A stretch of DNA of 15,503 nt. It comes from Halobacteriales archaeon SW_5_68_122 (lineage in GTDB: Archaea; Halobacteriota; Halobacteria; Halobacteriales; Haloarculaceae). The stretch covers positions 1 to 15,503 of the forward strand of contig PXSL01000070.1 in the NCBI GenBank assembly GCA_003022815.1, read 5' to 3'. Each line of letters begins with the position of its first letter. Positions within the stretch are counted from its first letter, which is position 1. A program made the position numbers and the translations under genes. The notes beneath the pieces are model-generated. The model was not told the origin of the DNA. It saw nothing but the letters and a program-made list of their open reading frames with translations, and did not search any database. Positions 12,668 through 15,503 of the stretch are shown in pieces.

Positions 12668-13602
12668 ACCTCGACGAACTCCAGTCGGTGCAGGCTCGCG
12701 AGCGCCAGTCCAGCGACCTCCAGCACCTGCGCTCGTCGTTCTACCGGGAGGTCGGCGAGTACGTTCGGGAGCTGACCGAGAAGCGCGCGCGGCTGGTTGA
12801 GGCGGCCGACGACCCCTTCTCCTCGCCGGAGGTCAGGAAGCTCTCGGACGACATCGAGACCGCCGAGGGGACCGTCGAGGCAATCTACGAGCGCCGGGTC
12901 GGCAAGGTGGTCAAGAAGGCCTCCATCGGCGCCGCGGGAATGCCCGTCAACGACAACGGCCTCACCGAGGAGGAGGCGGCGCTGTTCGATGACCTGGTCG
13001 ACCGCATCGAGCGGAACCGCGAGTCGGTGCTGTCGGTGCTGGACGGCGAGGGACCGTCCGTCTCCTGCTCCATCGACGGAGGCGCACCCGAGGCGGCGTC
13101 AGCTGACCCCGATCCGACGCCTGAGACCGCGGCGCCGGCGGAGACGCCGGCCGACGAGGGGGTCAACGCCGCGGACCTGATGGGGAGCGGTCCGGAGAAC
13201 GCCGACGCCGAAGCCAGCGGCGGTGTCGAGGCCGGCGAGGCCGAGCCGTCCGGCGCCCCGGAGCCGGCGCCGGGCCGGCGCGCAGACTCACCGCCGGAGC
13301 CGCCGACCGCGGACCTCAACCCCATCGAGGAGTCTCCCCCGAACCCGACGGACGCCGGAGGCACCGGAGAGGCCGACGCCGGTGGCCGGTCAGCCGACCG
13401 GTCGCCGGAGGACGCCGCCGCCGGGGCCGGCGGGACACTGCCCGGCGTGCCGCGGACGACGGTCCGCATCACCGACGACGTCGGCGAGGTGGTCGGAGCA
13501 GACGACCGCGACTACAACCTCGGTGTCGAGGACGTCGTCACGCTCCCGGAACCGAACGCCGACGTGCTGGTGGACAAGAACGCCGCCGAACCGTTAGAGT
13601 AG
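12664..13602 (+). CDS. ginS: GINS complex subunit (Gins51-type)
   Basis: A 312-residue protein. N-terminal MNLDELQSVQARERQSSDLQ and LRSSFYREVGEYVREL are the helical A domain of archaeal Gins51. ETAEGTVEAIYERRVGKVVK is its characteristic core. Residues 135-258 form a long acidic, Pro/Ala/Gly-rich linker, usual in haloarchaea. Residues 259-312 are the beta-rich B domain (TVRITDDVGEVVGADDRDYN, VVTLPEPNADVLVDKNAA). GINS joins MCM and GAN/Cdc45 in the replicative helicase. ATG 12664 overlaps the priS stop, so initiation and priming proteins are co-produced. The gene is intact, in contrast to priS. It ends with a 9-base overlap of stops with the convergent hydrolase gene. Confidence 0.9.
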   Translation: MNLDELQSVQARERQSSDLQHLRSSFYREVGEYVRELTEKRARLVEAADDPFSSPEVRKLSDDIETAEGTVEAIYERRVGKVVKKASIGAAGMPVNDNGLTEEEAALFDDLVDRIERNRESVLSVLDGEGPSVSCSIDGGAPEAASADPDPTPETAAPAETPADEGVNAADLMGSGPENADAEASGGVEAGEAEPSGAPEPAPGRRADSPPEPPTADLNPIEESPPNPTDAGGTGEADAGGRSADRSPEDAAAGAGGTLPGVPRTTVRITDDVGEVVGADDRDYNLGVEDVVTLPEPNADVLVDKNAAEPLE

Positions 13603-14355
13603 GAACGACCGGACGGTCTCGTTGAACCGCTCCGAGCGCTCCAGCATCGACATGTGGGCAGCCCCGGGTATCTCCTCGAACTCGCAGTCGGGCAGTTCCG
13701 CCGCCAGGTACTCGTGGAACTGCGGCGGCGTCATGCGGTCGTGCTCGCCGCAGACGGCCAGCGTCGGGGGCGTCACCTCCCCGAGACGGTCCCGGACGTC
13801 GAAGGCGTCGCAGGTCCGGAAGTCCCGGAGCGTGACGGCCGGCCCCGTCGACAGCAGGCCGCGCTCGGACACCTCGATTAGTTCGTCGTCGGGGTCGTGG
13901 AACAGGGTGTCGGGAACGTGCAGCGAGGCGACGGCGCTCTCGAAGTTCCGCTCCAGCGATTCCAGCAGGCCGTCATCGACGCCGAGTTTCGCTCCGGAGT
14001 CGGCCAGCACCAGCGCCTTGAGGCCGAGGTCGCGCTTGAGGGCGACCCACAGCGCGACGGCGCCGCCCATCGAGTGCCCACAGAGAACGGACGCGCCGGT
14101 CGCCTCGCAGACTGCGATCACGTCGTCGGCGTAAGCCTCGACGGTCTCGGTACCGGGAGCCACGTTGACGTCGTCGCTGTCGCCATGGCCCGAGAGGTCG
14201 ACCGCGACCGCCGGCGGGCCCTCGCGGTCGCCGTACTGCCCGACCCAGACCCCGTGGGTGCCGCCCGCGCCGTGGACGTGACAGACCCGTGGCCCGGACC
14301 CGAAGTCGGTGACGCGGTAGGCGGTTGTCCGGCCGTCGTGGAAGACGGTCTCCAT
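13594..14355 (-). CDS. Alpha/beta-fold hydrolase
   Basis: ATG 14355 gives 253 residues: METVFHDGRTTAYRVTDFGS, VHGAGGTHGVW (oxyanion strand-loop), AVDLSGHGDSDD, and the nucleophile elbow CGHSMGG with Ser at about 95. The acid and histidine sites follow: CGEHDRMTPP at about 203-212 and GAAHMSMLERSERFN near 234-248. It is an intact serine hydrolase of the esterase/lipase/epoxide-hydrolase-like group, cytoplasmic, substrate unknown. The frame is open far upstream, but GCTTATCG on this strand at 14379-14386, 27 bases before ATG 14355, supports a leaderless start there. The gene converges with ginS and is divergent from htpX. Confidence 0.9.
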   Translation of the reverse strand: METVFHDGRTTAYRVTDFGSGPRVCHVHGAGGTHGVWVGQYGDREGPPAVAVDLSGHGDSDDVNVAPGTETVEAYADDVIAVCEATGASVLCGHSMGGAVALWVALKRDLGLKALVLADSGAKLGVDDGLLESLERNFESAVASLHVPDTLFHDPDDELIEVSERGLLSTGPAVTLRDFRTCDAFDVRDRLGEVTPPTLAVCGEHDRMTPPQFHEYLAAELPDCEFEEIPGAAHMSMLERSERFNETVRSFLL

Positions 14356-14454
14356 ACCGTCGCCTCGGGGCCTCCCCCGATAAGCGCCACGACCCAGCCG
14401 GGGAGCCATCAGGTGTCGTCGGACGGGGATTCGAGCTGTGAAACTGAGCCGACG

Positions 14455-14463
14455 TTTTTGATA
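14455..14463 (+). promoter_or_regulatory. TATA-like element of htpX
   Basis: TTTTTGATA, centred 26 bases before ATG 14485, fits a leaderless transcript. The element on the other strand at 14379-14386 serves the divergent hydrolase. Confidence 0.5.
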
Positions 14464-14484
14464 GCCCGGCGCGTGTGCCGTGGC

Positions 14485-15333
14485 ATGGCACACCGCGGTC
14501 TCCAGGCGCGGATGGTCGTGGCGATGAGCGTCCTGTTCGGGTTCTACCTTCTCGTGGCGTCGCTGTTCGCGCCCATCGTGGGCGTTCCCGTGGTGCTCGC
14601 GGGGAGCGTCCTGTTCGTGGGGGTGCAGTACGTGGTGGGGAAGAAGCTCGCGCTGTACAGCGTCGACGCCGAGGACCTGTCGGCGGAGGACCGTCCGGAG
14701 GTCCACCGCCGGGTCGAGGAACTGTCGGCATCGATGGACATCGAGAAGCCGGGGCTGATGGTCGGACGGATGGGCGTGCCCAACGCCTTCGCTGTCGGCC
14801 GGAAGGGCGCCGGAACGGTCGTGCTCTCGGAGACGATGCTGGGACTCGTTGACGAGGGCTACATGTCGATGGACGAACTCGAAGGCGTCCTCGCCCACGA
14901 ACTGGCGCACATCAAGAACCGGGACGTCGTCGTGATGCTTCTGGGCCAGTCGGTTGCCTCCATCATCGGCCTGACGGTGTTCTTCGTGGTACAGCTCGTC
15001 GTCGAGGACATCCCCATCGTCGGGTTCGTCATCGCGTACCTGCTGAGCATGGTGACGCAGGCCGTCGTGATGGTGTTCGTGCTGGCCATCTCGCGGTATC
15101 GAGAGTACGTCGCCGACGCCGACGCAGCGGAGTACATCGGCGACCCCGAGGCGATGGCAAGCGCGCTGTCGGTGATACGGGAGGTGGGCACCCGCGAGGA
15201 GGCGGCGGCGGTCGACAGCGCCACGGCGTCGATGTGCATCTTCGGCGGCGAGCGCGGCCCGCTCGCGGCGCTGTTCTCGACGCACCCGCCGACCGATAAG
15301 CGCATCCGTCGCCTCTGCGAGATGTCGGCGTAG
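14485..15333 (+). CDS. htpX: HtpX-like membrane zinc metalloprotease (M48)
   Basis: A 282-residue intact protein. Two hydrophobic segments at about 11-30 and 32-52 anchor it, then a cytoplasmic part with GVPNAFAVG. The zinc site HELAH is at 138-142, followed by KNRD. Two further membrane segments lie at about 155-173 and 178-201. SRYREYVADADAA supplies the third zinc ligand, Glu207. LFSTHPPTDKRIRRL is the M48 C-terminal signature. HtpX degrades damaged membrane proteins and is a stress protease. The middle region (SVIREVGTREEAAA, CIFGGERG) is shorter than in E. coli HtpX but close to other haloarchaeal copies. ATG 14485 is set by the TATA element 26 bases upstream. Haloarchaea commonly carry several paralogues. 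Confidence 0.92.
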   Translation: MAHRGLQARMVVAMSVLFGFYLLVASLFAPIVGVPVVLAGSVLFVGVQYVVGKKLALYSVDAEDLSAEDRPEVHRRVEELSASMDIEKPGLMVGRMGVPNAFAVGRKGAGTVVLSETMLGLVDEGYMSMDELEGVLAHELAHIKNRDVVVMLLGQSVASIIGLTVFFVVQLVVEDIPIVGFVIAYLLSMVTQAVVMVFVLAISRYREYVADADAAEYIGDPEAMASALSVIREVGTREEAAAVDSATASMCIFGGERGPLAALFSTHPPTDKRIRRLCEMSA

Positions 15334-15466
15334 GGACCGCCGGCGAGCACCCATACATTCTCCCGACTTCGGCCGGCCGAGGGTCCCGTCCGCGCCTCGT
15401 AAAGTTCGAACCGCAATTGTACTACTATTCGTAATCCGGGGACGTTGGACGCAGTTTAGAAAAAAG

Positions 15467-15474
15467 TTTATATA
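15467..15474 (+). promoter_or_regulatory. Strong TATA box (with BRE) of the next gene
   Basis: TTTATATA preceded by the purine-rich AAAAAAG (BRE-like) is the best promoter in the window. It is centred 30 bases before ATG 15500, so the start site should fall at about 15496-15498. TACTACTA occurs both just after it (15473-15480) and 54 bases upstream (15419-15426). Confidence 0.75.
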
Positions 15475-15483
15475 CTACTAGGA

Positions 15484-15498
15484 CTAACTCGTAGTTAG
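15484..15498 (+). promoter_or_regulatory. Palindrome CTAACT-CGT-AGTTAG over the predicted transcription start
   Basis: Perfect 6-bp arms (15484-15489 and 15493-15498) around CGT, ending one base before ATG 15500. Its position on the expected start site suits a repressor operator. If transcription starts further upstream it would be a leader hairpin masking the start codon. Confidence 0.55.
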
Positions 15499-15499
15499 G

Positions 15500-15503
15500 A
15501 TGA
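15500..15503 (+). CDS. Start of a further gene (first four bases only)
   Basis: ATG at 15500-15502, at leaderless distance from a strong TATA box, is probably the start of a well-expressed gene. Only one codon is visible, so the product cannot be named. Confidence 0.45.

Noticed and set aside
13594..15354. 586-residue minus-strand frame
   Set aside because: Only the last 253 codons (from 14355) match an alpha/beta hydrolase; the front is the antisense of htpX and has no start signals.
1..15503. CRISPR array or cas genes
   Set aside because: No regularly spaced repeats of 25-40 bases and no Cas-like proteins are visible.

Overview
The window looks like chromosomal DNA of a halophilic archaeon (class Halobacteria). 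It is GC-rich, its proteins are strongly acidic, and secreted proteins carry twin-arginine (Tat) signals. Many genes have a TATA-like box about 25-30 bases before an almost leaderless ATG/GTG. The marker genes are archaeal: priS-ginS, archease, a short archaetidylserine/phosphatidylserine decarboxylase, and a tRNA with a bulge-helix-bulge intron. I cannot name the genus.

Layout. 1-2190: a Tat-secreted beta-propeller protein (minus, runs off the left edge), a metallo-beta-lactamase hydrolase (minus, broken) and a divergent zinc-ribbon protein. 2191-5802: accessory and decayed DNA, with a gene-poor stretch, a frameshifted small ORF, a sugar-nucleotide epimerase lacking its centre, a frameshifted Tat lipoprotein of beta-helix type, IS200/IS605-like hairpin modules without a transposase, and a truncated HNH nuclease. 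5880-5987: tRNA-Glu(UUC) with a 33-nt intron. 6000-9350: a TraB-like membrane protein, the decarboxylase (broken) and, divergently, a long-chain acyl-CoA ligase behind a striking palindromic promoter. 9399-11342: a mini-ORF, serine O-acetyltransferase (broken), an XapX protein, archease, a small unknown and a GNAT acetyltransferase (broken). 11381-11483: a palindromic repeat. 11601-13602: the replication pair priS (broken) and ginS. 13594-15333: an alpha/beta hydrolase and an HtpX protease, then the promoter and first bases of a further gene.

The most unusual property is a shared defect. At least five genes (epimerase, decarboxylase, serine acetyltransferase, GNAT, primase small subunit) are well preserved on both sides of a point where I estimate 100-150 bases are missing, usually with a frame change and usually removing catalytic residues. 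Three more (hydrolase, small ORF, beta-helix lipoprotein) change frame once. priS is expected to be essential and sits beside an intact ginS, so I favour segments lost in sequencing or assembly over true gene decay. Raw reads would settle it.

Functional links: priS and ginS are a translationally overlapping replisome pair. The intron-bearing tRNA-Glu would need the splicing endonuclease and RtcB ligase, and the RtcB cofactor archease lies in the same window. The decarboxylase and the TraB-like gene form a probable membrane operon divergent from the acyl-CoA ligase.
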